A stretch of 35,176 nt of DNA. Source: Flavobacteriales bacterium (GTDB lineage Bacteria > Bacteroidota > Bacteroidia > NS11-12g > UBA955). The position numbers and the translations under genes are program-made. Below the pieces are notes generated by a model, which searched no databases, had not been told where the DNA came from, and saw nothing but the letters and a program-made list of their open reading frames with translations. The stretch lies in assembly GCA_947463095.1 (NCBI GenBank), contig CANHRE010000025.1, positions 1 through 35,176 on the forward strand, read 5' to 3'. Positions 7,595 to 16,781 of this stretch are shown here, in pieces (the first letter of the stretch is position 1; each line of letters opens with the position of its first letter).

Positions 7595-8584
7595 TCAGTC
7601 AAAGGATTTGGTGGTTTTAGAAGCTTTTTGAATCATCCGGGCGTAATCTCCATCACTCAGGTCATTGAAATAAAAGAAGGCCGGGTTCAGCGGGTTATTG
7701 TTTTTGCGCACTTCATAGTGCAGGTGCGGCCCGGTACTCTTTCCAGTATTGCCAACAAAGCCGATGAGCTGGCCGCGCACCACCTTCTGCCCAGCGCGCA
7801 CTTTAAAGCCGCTCAGGTGAGCATAGAGGGTTGTATAGCCGTACCCATGGCTGATCATGATGTGGTTGCCATAACCCCATTCATCCTGACGCACCTGTTG
7901 CACAACGCCATCACCGGTAGCCACCACATGGGTGCCGGGAGGCGACGTGAAATCCATGCCGGCGTGGAACTTGGTAGTGTGGTAGAAGGGATCTATTCGA
8001 TATCCGTAACCGCTGGCCATGCGCTCCAGGTCACGGTTGGCCACCGGCTGGATGGCTGGAACGCTGTTCAGCATGGAATTCTTGACTTTTACCATCTTCT
8101 CCAGCTGGTCGTAGGAGCGTTGCTGGCGCTCGGCAAGCCCGCTCAACTGATCCAACTTCGTGCGCAGGGAGGCCAGCAATGCCCCTTCGGGCATTTTGAG
8201 TAACTCTGCATAGGCATTAATTTTTTCTTCATCCGGCTTCAGCGGCTCTGCTTCATAAATCATGCGGTAAATCCGGTTGTCGCGCTCGGCAAGCTCGTTC
8301 ATCTTGCGGTCTAGTTCCGCTACGTGCTGGTTGATGGCCTTAATCTGATTCTTCATGCGTTTGTTCGCATCCATCATCGCAGCTTCCCGCGGGGTAGCCA
8401 AGGTTCGGGCAAAAATGAAAGAAAGACCGATGCCCACAATCGAAGCCAGTGAGAGAAAACCAAAGGCGCGCAGCAGCAACATCGGGATGTTGGTGCTTAC
8501 CTTCTCAAAGCTCAGGCTTTTCGGGTTGAAGAAATATTTGGTTTTCTTTGCCACTCGCGGACGCGTGGGTAATTTTGCCCCCAT
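7595..8584 (-). CDS. Membrane-anchored M23 (LytM-type) peptidase
   Basis: 329 residues: basic cytoplasmic N-terminus, one membrane helix (about 35-58), coiled coil (about 66-170), then an M23 domain (about 190-310). The zinc ligands H207 and D211 (HAGMD) and H289 (HLH), plus H256 (YAHL) and H287, are all present, so it should be an active peptidoglycan endopeptidase rather than a degenerate EnvC-like activator. It is first in the seven-gene minus-strand run and diverges from alaS, an arrangement often seen in this phylum. An exact -7 box (8587-8594) ends just 2 bases before the ATG, implying an almost leaderless message. Confidence 0.93.
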   Translation of the reverse strand: MGAKLPTRPRVAKKTKYFFNPKSLSFEKVSTNIPMLLLRAFGFLSLASIVGIGLSFIFARTLATPREAAMMDANKRMKNQIKAINQHVAELDRKMNELAERDNRIYRMIYEAEPLKPDEEKINAYAELLKMPEGALLASLRTKLDQLSGLAERQQRSYDQLEKMVKVKNSMLNSVPAIQPVANRDLERMASGYGYRIDPFYHTTKFHAGMDFTSPPGTHVVATGDGVVQQVRQDEWGYGNHIMISHGYGYTTLYAHLSGFKVRAGQKVVRGQLIGFVGNTGKSTGPHLHYEVRKNNNPLNPAFFYFNDLSDGDYARMIQKASKTTKSFD

Positions 8585-8586
8585 TG

Positions 8587-8594
8587 CAAACTTA
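8587..8594 (-). promoter_or_regulatory. -7 box TAAGTTTG for the seven-gene run
   Basis: Minus-strand 8594-8587 reads TAAGTTTG, an exact TAnnTTTG match, with only CA between it and ATG 8584. If the start of transcription lies about 4 nt past the box it falls on the start codon. Confidence 0.5.
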
Positions 8595-8626
8595 CGGCAA
8601 AACCAGTAGTTTCCTTATAAGAAGAA

Positions 8627-11260
8627 ATGAGTTTAAGCGCAGCACAAATACGACAGACCTTCCTCGACTTTTTCGCGTCTAAAGGCCATCATCTGGTTCC
8701 TTCTGCGCCCATCGTGGTGAAGAACGATCCCACCCTCATGTTTACCAATGCGGGGATGAACCAGTTTAAAGACCTGTTCCTGGGTAATGCCGAAGTGGTA
8801 CATCCACGGGTAGCCGATACACAGAAATGCCTGAGGGTAAGCGGTAAACACAACGATCTGGAAGAAGTAGGCGTTGACCATTACCACCACACCATGTTTG
8901 AAATGCTGGGCAACTGGAGCTTCGGCGACTATTTCAAGCAGGAGTCTATTGCCTGGGCCTGGGAACTGCTCACCGATGTTTACGGACTGGATCCTGACAG
9001 GCTATATGTTACCGTCTTCGAAGGCTCGGCAGAGGATCAGATTCCCTTTGACAAAGAGGCTTATGACCGCTGGGCTCAGTTTATTAATCCTGCCCGCATC
9101 ATCAACGGAAATAAAAAAGATAACTTCTGGGAAATGGGCGATACAGGCCCTTGCGGACCTTGTTCAGAAATTCACGTTGACTTGCGCAGCGCTGATGAAC
9201 GTGCCAAAACCGATGGAAGCAACCTGGTGAATACAGGCCATCCTGAAGTGATAGAAATATGGAACCTCGTGTTCATGGAATTTAACCGTAAGGCCGATGG
9301 CCGTCTGGAAAAACTGCCCGCGCGGCATGTGGATACCGGCATGGGCTTTGAACGCCTTACCCGCGCCCTGCAAGGGAAAAACAGCAACTATGACACCGAT
9401 GTGTTCAGTGGCCTGATTGCAGCTACATCAAAACGCGCCGGCCGTAACTACGGCGGAACAGACGAAGCAGCTGACATTGCCTTCCGCGTTATTGCCGACC
9501 ACATCCGCGCCGTTTCCTTCTGCATTGCCGACGGTCAGCTTCCTTCCAACAATGGAGCCGGTTATGTACTGCGCCGCATTTTACGCCGCGCCGTGCGGTA
9601 TGGCTACAGTTACCTGGGACTGGAACAGCCGTTTTTTCACGAGTTGGTGCAGGTTCTTGCCGATGAAACCGGCAGCTTCTTTCCGGAACTGAAGGCGCAG
9701 GCTTCCTTTGTGGCCCGCGTTATCAGGGAGGAAGAGGCTTCTTTCTACAGAACCCTTTCCAGAGGAATGGAAATTCTGGAGCGCTATATGGCAGCAGGCA
9801 ACGAAACCATTGACGGCGATACCGCCTTTGAACTTTACGATACCTATGGGTTCCCGCTGGACCTCACTCAGCTCATCGCTCGCGAACACAATATGCATGT
9901 AGACCTGGATGGCTTCTCCTTGCGTCTGCAGGAACAAAAGAGCCGTTCACGAGCCGATGCCGCCCGCGAAACCGGCGACTGGAACTATGTGTTTGAAGAT
10001 GGTGAAGAAGATTTTATCGGTTACGATTTTCTGGAAGCACAGGTGCGCATCACCCGCTGGCGCGAAATCAGCGCCAAAGGCAAAAAGCGCATTCAGGTGG
10101 TGCTTACCGGGAGCCCCTTTTACGCAGAGAGCGGCGGACAGGTTGGTGATACCGGCACGCTCACCGCTGTGGACGGTTCCATAGCACGCGTGCTGGATAC
10201 CGTTAAGGAAAATCAACTGCATATATGCCTGCTGGATGGTATGCCTGCCATACCTGAAGGCGTTTTCACCGCAAGAGTGGACAGGGAATACCGCCAGGCC
10301 AGCGCAGCAAACCATTCCGCCACCCACCTGATGCATGCCGCCCTGAAAAAAGTGCTGGGAAATCATGTGATGCAAAAGGGAAGTTTGGTTAATCCTGATT
10401 ATCTGCGGTTTGACTTTGCGCACTTTGCCAAACTCAGCGCAGATGAACTGAAAGAAGTTGAACGCATGGTTAACGAACAGATCAGCAGGGCGGTACCTTT
10501 AGAAGAGCGCCGCAACGTTCCGGTGGCCGAGGCCATGGAAAGCGGTGCCACAGCGCTGTTCGGTGAAAAATACGGAGATACAGTGCGGGTAATCACCTTT
10601 GGCGCCGATTTCTCCCGCGAATTATGTGGCGGCACCCATGTGCCCAATACCGCTTCCATCGGGTTGTTCCGCATTACTTCTGAAGCATCAGTGGCTGCCG
10701 GCGTGCGACGCATAGAAGCAGTAACCGGCACAGGTGCTTTTCTTCACCTTGAACAGCAGCAGCAGCAGTGGGAGCGCATCCTCGAGCTGCTGGGAAATCC
10801 TTCCGATCCTGTTTTGGCATTACAGAAAAACCTGGACGATCAGGCTGTGCTGCGCAAAAAAATGGAAGCATTTGAACACAGGCAGGTGCATGAACTGCAG
10901 GCTATGCTGGCAGAGAAGTTGCACAAGCAGGGTAATATCACCTGGCTGGCGGAACAAGTGGAGTTACCCAACGCAGAGGCAGCGCGTCAGATTTGCTTTA
11001 ACCTGATGCAACACAAACAGCCATTTGTGGGGGTTTTGGCCTTCACGGCTCAGGACAAGCCGGGCATCGCCCTGATCATCAGCGAAGATTTGGTGGACAG
11101 TCGCGGTTGGGATGCCGCCGGGCTGGTGCGCGATTGGGCCAGACATATTCAGGGCGGAGGTGGTGGACAGAAGTTCTTCGCTACGGCCGGAGGTAAGCTA
11201 GTATCAGGCCTTGGCGCAGCATTGGAAGCAGCCCGAACCTGGATACACGCCCAATCCTGA
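8627..11260 (+). CDS. alaS: Alanyl-tRNA synthetase
   Basis: 877 residues, full length. Charges tRNA-Ala in the cytoplasm and removes mischarged Ser/Gly. N-terminal class II catalytic domain (about 1-250) with TNAGMNQFKD, HHTMFEMLGNWSFGDYF and GMGFERL; editing domain with HSATHLMHAAL and the zinc-binding CGGTH; C-terminal DHHA1 domain ending in GGGGGQKFFATAGGK. All typical motifs are intact. The 42-bp intergenic space from the divergent M23 gene holds no perfect -7 box on this strand; the best is the degenerate TAGTTTCC. The gene converges with the SDR gene, with 14 bases between stops. Confidence 0.99.
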   Translation: MSLSAAQIRQTFLDFFASKGHHLVPSAPIVVKNDPTLMFTNAGMNQFKDLFLGNAEVVHPRVADTQKCLRVSGKHNDLEEVGVDHYHHTMFEMLGNWSFGDYFKQESIAWAWELLTDVYGLDPDRLYVTVFEGSAEDQIPFDKEAYDRWAQFINPARIINGNKKDNFWEMGDTGPCGPCSEIHVDLRSADERAKTDGSNLVNTGHPEVIEIWNLVFMEFNRKADGRLEKLPARHVDTGMGFERLTRALQGKNSNYDTDVFSGLIAATSKRAGRNYGGTDEAADIAFRVIADHIRAVSFCIADGQLPSNNGAGYVLRRILRRAVRYGYSYLGLEQPFFHELVQVLADETGSFFPELKAQASFVARVIREEEASFYRTLSRGMEILERYMAAGNETIDGDTAFELYDTYGFPLDLTQLIAREHNMHVDLDGFSLRLQEQKSRSRADAARETGDWNYVFEDGEEDFIGYDFLEAQVRITRWREISAKGKKRIQVVLTGSPFYAESGGQVGDTGTLTAVDGSIARVLDTVKENQLHICLLDGMPAIPEGVFTARVDREYRQASAANHSATHLMHAALKKVLGNHVMQKGSLVNPDYLRFDFAHFAKLSADELKEVERMVNEQISRAVPLEERRNVPVAEAMESGATALFGEKYGDTVRVITFGADFSRELCGGTHVPNTASIGLFRITSEASVAAGVRRIEAVTGTGAFLHLEQQQQQWERILELLGNPSDPVLALQKNLDDQAVLRKKMEAFEHRQVHELQAMLAEKLHKQGNITWLAEQVELPNAEAARQICFNLMQHKQPFVGVLAFTAQDKPGIALIISEDLVDSRGWDAAGLVRDWARHIQGGGGGQKFFATAGGKLVSGLGAALEAARTWIHAQS

Positions 11261-11274
11261 TAGCAACGATTGAA

Positions 11275-12087
11275 TCAGCGGAATGGTGAATCCGGCTCCT
11301 TTGCGATGGCACGATAGGTCAACACATCGGCAAGTCTGGGAAACCATTTGTTCAGCCAAACCGCCAGTTTCCCCTGGAAGCTCATCACTGAATACATACG
11401 GCGCTGTTCAATAGCGTTCAACACAATACGGGCCACCTCGTCGGGCTGCATCATACGCGCCTCATCACGCGGTGTTTCCCCTTGTGTATTACCATCGGCG
11501 TTCAGCGCCGCTTTTCGGATGTTGGAAGCGGTATATCCGGGACATGCAATCAGTACATGCAGTCCTGTTTTCAGATTCTCGCAGCGCAGTGATTCCAGAA
11601 AACCGTGCATGGCGAATTTGGAGGCGGAATATCCCGTGCGGCCTGGAAGGCCTTTAAATCCTGCAATGCTGGAAATGCCCACCACGCTGCCTTTGCGCTC
11701 CAGCAGATAGGGTAGGGCGGCATGAGTGCAGTATACGGTTCCCCAAAAGTTGGTATCCATCACCTGCCGCAGCACATCAACGTGCAGGTCGCGCAGAAGC
11801 GCACGCATGCTGATGCCTGCATTGTTGATCAGCACATCAATCTGGCCGAAGATGCTTACCGTTTCATGAATCAGGCGACGGCAGTCTGCTTCCACAGCCA
11901 CATCGGCCGTAACTTCAAGTACTTCGCTGCCCAAAACACGGCATTGACTGGCCACTTCACTTAGTTTGGCGGTATTGCGTGCGCTGAGTGCCAGTCTGTA
12001 GCCCCGGCGGGCTGCTTCTATAGCCAATGCGGCGCCAATCCCGGAAGAAGCGCCGGTGATGATGCAAACGCGCTTGAAATCAGGCAT
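11275..12087 (-). CDS. Short-chain dehydrogenase/reductase
   Basis: 270 residues of classical SDR type. NAD(P)-binding TGASSGIG (11-18), ARN after the second strand suggesting NADP preference, NNAG (88-91), and the catalytic set N113, S139/S140, Y153 and K157 (YSASK). The C-terminal 60 residues (MYSVMSFQGKLAVWLNKWFPRLADVL) resemble the membrane-associating tail of DltE/YqjQ-like SDRs, but the substrate cannot be named. Its ATG overlaps the end of the CxxC protein gene by 8 bases, so both are made from one transcript. Confidence 0.93.
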   Translation of the reverse strand: MPDFKRVCIITGASSGIGAALAIEAARRGYRLALSARNTAKLSEVASQCRVLGSEVLEVTADVAVEADCRRLIHETVSIFGQIDVLINNAGISMRALLRDLHVDVLRQVMDTNFWGTVYCTHAALPYLLERKGSVVGISSIAGFKGLPGRTGYSASKFAMHGFLESLRCENLKTGLHVLIACPGYTASNIRKAALNADGNTQGETPRDEARMMQPDEVARIVLNAIEQRRMYSVMSFQGKLAVWLNKWFPRLADVLTYRAIAKEPDSPFR

Positions 12088-12613
12088 CTGCTTTCCACTT
12101 GATGCTGCATCCTACCGGAGGGATTTCGGGATAATCCACTTCCAGCCCGTCCAGGCAGTATTCAATGGCATCTTCCAGGTACACCTGCATCACGGCGTTT
12201 TCGTTATCCCAGGAATCGTCAATGGCGCCATGGTACACCAGTTCCCTGCGGCTGTTGAACAGAAATACCTCCGGCGTGCGGGTGGCACCCAGCGCCTTCA
12301 GGTATTCCTGGCTTTCATCGTGCAGGTAGGAGAAGGGAAGGTTCAACTGGCCGGTCATGCGCTGCATGCCTTCCAGGCTGTCTTCCGGATATTGGGAAGC
12401 GTCGTTGCCGTTGATGGCTACCACACCCAGATTGTCCTCTTCGTATTTCTCACACAGGGTAATCAGCCTTTTCCAGTATGACCGGGCATATTTGCAATGG
12501 TTGCAGGTTACAATAATCAGGAAGGCGTGTTTGTCCGCGAAATCAAAACTGGAACAGGTGTTCCCGTCGGTGGCAGGCAGCTTGAACGGAATGAGTTTAT
12601 CTCCAATATTCAT
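12080..12613 (-). CDS. AhpC/TSA-like thioredoxin-fold protein with CxxC
   Basis: 177 residues from ATG 12613; 22 extra in-frame codons exist upstream but MNIGDKLIPFKLPATDG is the normal family start. The redox motif is C37-N-H-C40 (TCNHCKYA), followed by a thioredoxin-fold body with TRTPEVFLFN (cis-Pro region) and the C-terminal PPVGCSIKWK, a hallmark of a Bacteroidota/Proteobacteria peroxiredoxin-like family. No signal peptide, hence cytoplasmic. Probably a thiol-disulfide reductase or peroxidase, substrate unknown. A near-consensus -7 box (CATATTTG, 12632-12639) gives a leader of about 14 nt. Confidence 0.88.
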   Translation of the reverse strand: MNIGDKLIPFKLPATDGNTCSSFDFADKHAFLIIVTCNHCKYARSYWKRLITLCEKYEEDNLGVVAINGNDASQYPEDSLEGMQRMTGQLNLPFSYLHDESQEYLKALGATRTPEVFLFNSRRELVYHGAIDDSWDNENAVMQVYLEDAIEYCLDGLEVDYPEIPPVGCSIKWKADA

Positions 12614-12631
12614 GAGCACGTAATTGGGTTT

Positions 12632-12639
12632 CAAATATG
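12632..12639 (-). promoter_or_regulatory. Near-consensus -7 box CATATTTG
   Basis: One mismatch from TAnnTTTG (first base), 18 bases before ATG 12613 on the minus strand. It supports the shorter start of the CxxC protein. Confidence 0.35.
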
Positions 12640-12689
12640 CAGACAAGCGCGGTTTTTTGCAGCATGAGCGAAATGCCACCTTGCCGGGA

Positions 12690-14612
12690 TTATTTCTTCT
12701 TTTTGGGTGGATTTACATTAACGGGCGCTTTGGGCTGTTGCTTTTGCTGCTCAGTTTTTTGGGATTCCGGTTTTTTAGATTTCTGTTGTGTTGGCTTTAC
12801 CTGTTCTTTGGGCTTTTGTCGAGGGGGGGGCGGCAGCAAGGGTATATTCCCATCTACAACGGTGCTGATTTTATCCTGATAGTTCTTCTTGGTCTCCGGG
12901 TCCTTGAATTGCGCAATGCCGTGTTCTGTTAGTATGTCATAATTGCTCTGTTCGAGATCATATGCTTCTCTAAGTGTCTTGAGTTCATTGTTGAGTGCCG
13001 ATAGTGCAGAGTCGAAGGAAGCTATGGCCATTGCTCCGGCTTTTTCTTTAGCTTCTCCGTTGAAATTGGCATCGTAACCCAGGCTTAATGATTCGCCAAT
13101 GAACTTTGTCTTTACGAAGATGTCAATCAGTTTGAGGCTTTTCTCATAGTATTTGTCAAACAAGCGTTTATGACCCTCTTCGTGTATTCTTAAGGCCTTG
13201 GTGAATTTACTCCATTCATCTTGCGCTTTTGGGGTTAGTTTGACTTCTTTCTGATGTAATTGTTTCCAAACGGGTAAGGAAATGGTATTCTCCCAGATTA
13301 TTTCTAATGTTTTGGACACAGGCGTAAGCTCCACACGCCAAACGGTATGGTTGGTCTTGTCGGTGCATTGATTCACGGCGATTTCCGCGATTTTTTTCCC
13401 CTCAATGCTGTGCCCTAAATTTAATGCTCCAATTGCCGCATCTTCGCTAAACGCACCCTGTTCGTCCGGATCCATTTTCAACTGTTCAAGTCCTGCCTGC
13501 CTCAATGTATCCATGAGGTGAGCAATACGATCGCCCTGTTCTGGATTCCAGTCTAGATCATAAGTGATTTCAACTGATTTGCGTGTGATGCCATGGCTGC
13601 CTTCCGGATTGCCGTTGGGCACGCACCATCGTCTTGGCCATACCGAATGGGTTTTAGCTGTTTTCTTATCCTCGGCCTTCACGCTGCCTTCGGCCAACAA
13701 CTGCCCTGTGGCAATTACCTCATTTGCTCCGCTGGCATCGATCCACAGGGTGGAGGGTTGTTCGCCGGCCTTCCAGGAGGTTATATTGATGCGCTTACCG
13801 CCTGTGGCCGCATTCCAAAGGGTAAGCTCCGGAAACCCCGGAGTCACCGTGAGTTTCACCAGCAGTGGAATCTCAGAGGTAGCAACAACACGCAGCTCCA
13901 GGGGTGTACGCGGGCAGCCCAGTTCTATGCTTGCGGCGAGGCTAATATCAATGCCGTATTCAAGCACCTTCAGGTAAACCGAGGCTTCGGCGCTTTCCAG
14001 GCCATCGCTTACCTTGTATTTAAACATATCCGTTCCTTTATATCCTTTAGCCGGATTATAGGTAAAGGATCCGTCTTCATTCAGGGTGAACTGTGCCGCG
14101 TGTTGTGGTTTAGCGGTGAGGCTGAACACCAGGAAGTCCTGATCATCGTCCTTGTCATTACTGCCCACCTTATCCGTTAGTGGCTTATCCAAACCTGCAA
14201 TAAATTGGTCATTAACCGCTACGGGTGCCACATTGCATGGTGCTTTGGATTGTTTGTGTATCAGTACTTTCCCTTCGAAGGTCTTGCCTGATCTCGATTT
14301 TACCGTAATAAGCACGGTTTTGAAGTTTTCTTTGGCGCCGAAGCTGAGCTTCAGCGATTCCGGGCTATAGCTGATAGGTTCATACTGGGTGCACCTCTTT
14401 GCATTCCACAATCGGATGACCAAGTCAGACGTCTTCATCCCCGCTTTATACACCACGCATTCTTTGAATTGCACCGAGTTGAGGGTGTTGATGCAGGGTG
14501 GCGTTCCGCCCTCTTCCACCGGGAGGTGGTTTATGGACTGGATGTTGGACTGCGCGAAGCTTCTAAAGATGCTGCCTGTGCAGAATAAACAGAGGAGTAG
14601 ATAGTTCTTCAT
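12690..14612 (-). CDS. Secreted cadherin-like plus DUF922 putative metalloprotease
   Basis: 640 residues from ATG 14612, whose ATGA overlaps the stop of the upstream barrel gene. Signal peptide to FAQ (about 21). Residues 129-217 form a Big_9/cadherin-like repeat (VAPVAVNDQF, GSFTYNPAKGYKGTDMFKYKVSDG). Residues about 435-570 match DUF922, a predicted secreted zinc protease family: SLPVWKQLH, HEEGH (477-481, an HExxH site) and YDILTEHGIAQF, close to the family YDxxTxHGxxQ. The tail (593-640) is rich in P, Q and K and may pass through or bind the cell wall. Proteolysis is inferred from the HExxH only; substrate unknown. Confidence 0.78.
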   Translation of the reverse strand: MKNYLLLCLFCTGSIFRSFAQSNIQSINHLPVEEGGTPPCINTLNSVQFKECVVYKAGMKTSDLVIRLWNAKRCTQYEPISYSPESLKLSFGAKENFKTVLITVKSRSGKTFEGKVLIHKQSKAPCNVAPVAVNDQFIAGLDKPLTDKVGSNDKDDDQDFLVFSLTAKPQHAAQFTLNEDGSFTYNPAKGYKGTDMFKYKVSDGLESAEASVYLKVLEYGIDISLAASIELGCPRTPLELRVVATSEIPLLVKLTVTPGFPELTLWNAATGGKRINITSWKAGEQPSTLWIDASGANEVIATGQLLAEGSVKAEDKKTAKTHSVWPRRWCVPNGNPEGSHGITRKSVEITYDLDWNPEQGDRIAHLMDTLRQAGLEQLKMDPDEQGAFSEDAAIGALNLGHSIEGKKIAEIAVNQCTDKTNHTVWRVELTPVSKTLEIIWENTISLPVWKQLHQKEVKLTPKAQDEWSKFTKALRIHEEGHKRLFDKYYEKSLKLIDIFVKTKFIGESLSLGYDANFNGEAKEKAGAMAIASFDSALSALNNELKTLREAYDLEQSNYDILTEHGIAQFKDPETKKNYQDKISTVVDGNIPLLPPPPRQKPKEQVKPTQQKSKKPESQKTEQQKQQPKAPVNVNPPKKKK

Positions 14613-15451
14613 GGGGTACAGGTTGCCTTCGGCCACGGCAGGGCGAAACCATAGGACAAGGCTGCCACCAGTCGTAGGTGCTCGCCGCTAAAGCGAAAGG
14701 GGTCAGCCATCCCGATGCTGATGGACGGCAGACGGAAAGGCAGGCGGGTGGGTATGTAGGGCCTCCAGTTGGTGCTGATACATACGTTATGGCCGGTCCA
14801 TTCGGCGGTGATGACCAAATTTTTTGTAATGCTGGCCGACAGGCTTCCAAAAACTGCGGTGCCGTGTTTCCATCGCCCCAGTTCGCGGTCCCGTTTGCTC
14901 ATTGTGTAAAAGCGGCCATTGCCCGCCCCAATGGTATAGGACAGGGAAGCCACTCCGGGAACAACCTGCCTGATCGATTGTACGGCATGGCTGAAGCTTA
15001 TATAGAAGGTTGGAGCCGCATCCGAAAGTTCGCGATTGGCACCCATGTGCAGCCCGCCGGCACTGATGCTGCTGCTGTTGTCCAGGCGTAAACTCAATAT
15101 CAGGTTCCCGGAAAACTGATCAAACTCCGAAACATCGTTGACGTTTAGTGCCAGTCGAACCCCTAACGCATGACAGGTGTCGCCCCAGGCTGCCCCTATA
15201 CCGGCAAGTAAATCGCTGTTTCTGGAATAAACCTGTGGAAAGGTGCCTGCTAAAAATGCATAGGCCATGCTTTGGCGGCTTCCCCAGCCGGTGGGCGTGA
15301 GAAAACCCCTGGCCGTTTGTCCGGGTGGCAACAGGCGGCTCTTCTTCGGTATTGCTTCGGTGGAATCCTGAGCAGTAACAGCCGGTTGCACGCCAAGGAA
15401 AAAAATACCCGAAAGCGCAGTGTTTACCAGAAATATGCTCAGCCTTCTCAC
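14609..15451 (-). CDS. Outer-membrane barrel-like protein, partner of the DUF922 protein
   Basis: 280 residues beginning with GTG at 15451. Signal peptide to about TAQD (28). The body is made of alternating strands (GFLTPTGWGSRQSMAYAFLAGTFP, GIGAAWGD, LNVNDVSEFDQFSGNLILSLRL, SISIGMADP) typical of a small barrel; no named family is certain. Four bases overlap with the downstream protease-like gene. An exact -7 box (15474-15481) predicts an 18-nt leader and supports the GTG start. It may anchor or export its partner, which is inference from the coupling alone. Confidence 0.65.
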   Translation of the reverse strand: MRRLSIFLVNTALSGIFFLGVQPAVTAQDSTEAIPKKSRLLPPGQTARGFLTPTGWGSRQSMAYAFLAGTFPQVYSRNSDLLAGIGAAWGDTCHALGVRLALNVNDVSEFDQFSGNLILSLRLDNSSSISAGGLHMGANRELSDAAPTFYISFSHAVQSIRQVVPGVASLSYTIGAGNGRFYTMSKRDRELGRWKHGTAVFGSLSASITKNLVITAEWTGHNVCISTNWRPYIPTRLPFRLPSISIGMADPFRFSGEHLRLVAALSYGFALPWPKATCTP

Positions 15452-15473
15452 ACCCTTGCTTACAAAAGCTACC

Positions 15474-15481
15474 CAAAATTA
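15474..15481 (-). promoter_or_regulatory. -7 box TAATTTTG
   Basis: Exact TAnnTTTG on the minus strand 23 bases before the GTG start of the barrel gene at 15451. A second looser match (TAGCTTTTG) lies just downstream. Confidence 0.5.
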
Positions 15482-15599
15482 AACTTCCATTGTTCGCGGG
15501 CGCGGTGAAAGCCTCCGTAATCCGGGCTTGAATACACCGAAGGCTTAAAGGAATGCTTAAATACCTACAAACAAGGCTGTAGTATTTGAGTTTTTCAGG

Positions 15600-15607
15600 T
15601 TTATTTG
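15600..15607 (+). promoter_or_regulatory. Near-consensus -7 box TTTATTTG
   Basis: One mismatch from TAnnTTTG, ending 6 bases before ATG 15614, so the message would be almost leaderless. A chance match is possible. Confidence 0.3.
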
Positions 15608-15613
15608 CACTAA

Positions 15614-16741
15614 ATGGGGATTAGGTGGAACATCAAAGAGGTGCAAGATGCAGCAACGGTGCGTCAGTTTTTGGAACTCGGTGACCTGCTCTATGCCGGA
15701 GATCCGGAGTATATCCGCCCTTTGGATGTGGATATAGAAAACATCTTTGACCGCGAATTCAACGTGCACTTCGAACAAGGCGACGCACGTCGCTGGCTGC
15801 TGCTGGATGAAAACGGCCAGCCTGCAGGTCGCGTGGCCGCTTTTTATACCATGAACGCCGATGCCGTGACCAAACAGGGTGCCATGGGTTTTTTTGAATG
15901 CGTCAATAACAAAGAGGCAGCTTTTCTGCTTTTTGATACCTGCGCCGAATGGCTCAAAAAACAGGGTTGTACCTATATGGATGGTCCGGTGAATTTTGGC
16001 GACCGAGACAGCTTTTGGGGTTTGATGGTGGAAGGATTTAAAAATCCGGCCTATCGAGAAAACTATAATCCGCCGTTTTACAAGGATTTCTTTGAGCAAT
16101 ACGGCTTTGAGATGATTATTGGTCAACAGACCAGCGAAATTGACCGCAACTCCTTTAACGCCGAGCGGTTTGGCAAGCTGGCCTCCAGGGTATTTGGCAA
16201 TCCGCGATATACCTACAGGCATTTTCTCTGGTCAGAGGCCAAAGCTTTTGCCAGAGACTTCGTGGAAATCTATAATCAGGCTTGGGCCCACCACGAGAAC
16301 TTCAAGCCGATGACGGAAGGCAAGATGCGCATGCACTTGCGCAAGCTCCGCCCCATCATGATTCAGGAACATGCCTGGTTTGTTTATGCCGATGGAGAAC
16401 CTGCGGGATTCTATATCAACGTAATTGATGTGAACCAGGTGTTTCGCAGGTTGCACCTTAAAGGAACGTTAAACCTTTGGCACAAGCTTTTATTCCTGTG
16501 GTATCGCCGCAAGGTAAACCGCCTCCGGGGTATCATCTTCGGCATCATCCCTAAGTATCAAAATCTGGGTCTTGAAACAGGTCTGATCATGAAATTACGC
16601 GAAGAAGTGTTGAAAGACAACCGCTTTGAAAGCTCAGAACTTGCCTGGATAGGCGATTTTAATCCCAAAATGCTGAGTATGCTGGAAAGCATAGGATGCA
16701 GAACCATCAAGGTTCACAACACCTATCGGAAGGTGTTCTGA
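15614..16741 (+). CDS. GNAT-like acyltransferase family protein
   Basis: 375 residues, cytoplasmic. The sequence fits the large GNAT-like family annotated as N-acetyltransferase/YghO in Bacteroidota: two GNAT-type halves, with GDPEYIRPLDVDIENIFD near the start, YMDGPVNFGDRDSFWG (about 115-130) between them, and a C-terminal half ending FGIIPKYQNLGLETGLIMKLREEVL, ELAWIGDFNPKMLSMLESIGCR, where the second segment resembles a degenerate acyl-CoA loop and the GNAT C-terminal helix. Substrate unknown. It stands alone, with the tRNA-Lys promoter immediately downstream and no convincing terminator in between. Confidence 0.8.
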   Translation: MGIRWNIKEVQDAATVRQFLELGDLLYAGDPEYIRPLDVDIENIFDREFNVHFEQGDARRWLLLDENGQPAGRVAAFYTMNADAVTKQGAMGFFECVNNKEAAFLLFDTCAEWLKKQGCTYMDGPVNFGDRDSFWGLMVEGFKNPAYRENYNPPFYKDFFEQYGFEMIIGQQTSEIDRNSFNAERFGKLASRVFGNPRYTYRHFLWSEAKAFARDFVEIYNQAWAHHENFKPMTEGKMRMHLRKLRPIMIQEHAWFVYADGEPAGFYINVIDVNQVFRRLHLKGTLNLWHKLLFLWYRRKVNRLRGIIFGIIPKYQNLGLETGLIMKLREEVLKDNRFESSELAWIGDFNPKMLSMLESIGCRTIKVHNTYRKVF

Positions 16742-16781
16742 GCAGGCTTTTTTAGCAACTTCGGAAAATTTTTAAAAATAG

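Noticed and set aside
15557-16222. 221-codon ORF on the minus strand
   Set aside because: Antisense to the GNAT-like gene, whose motifs and start are convincing.
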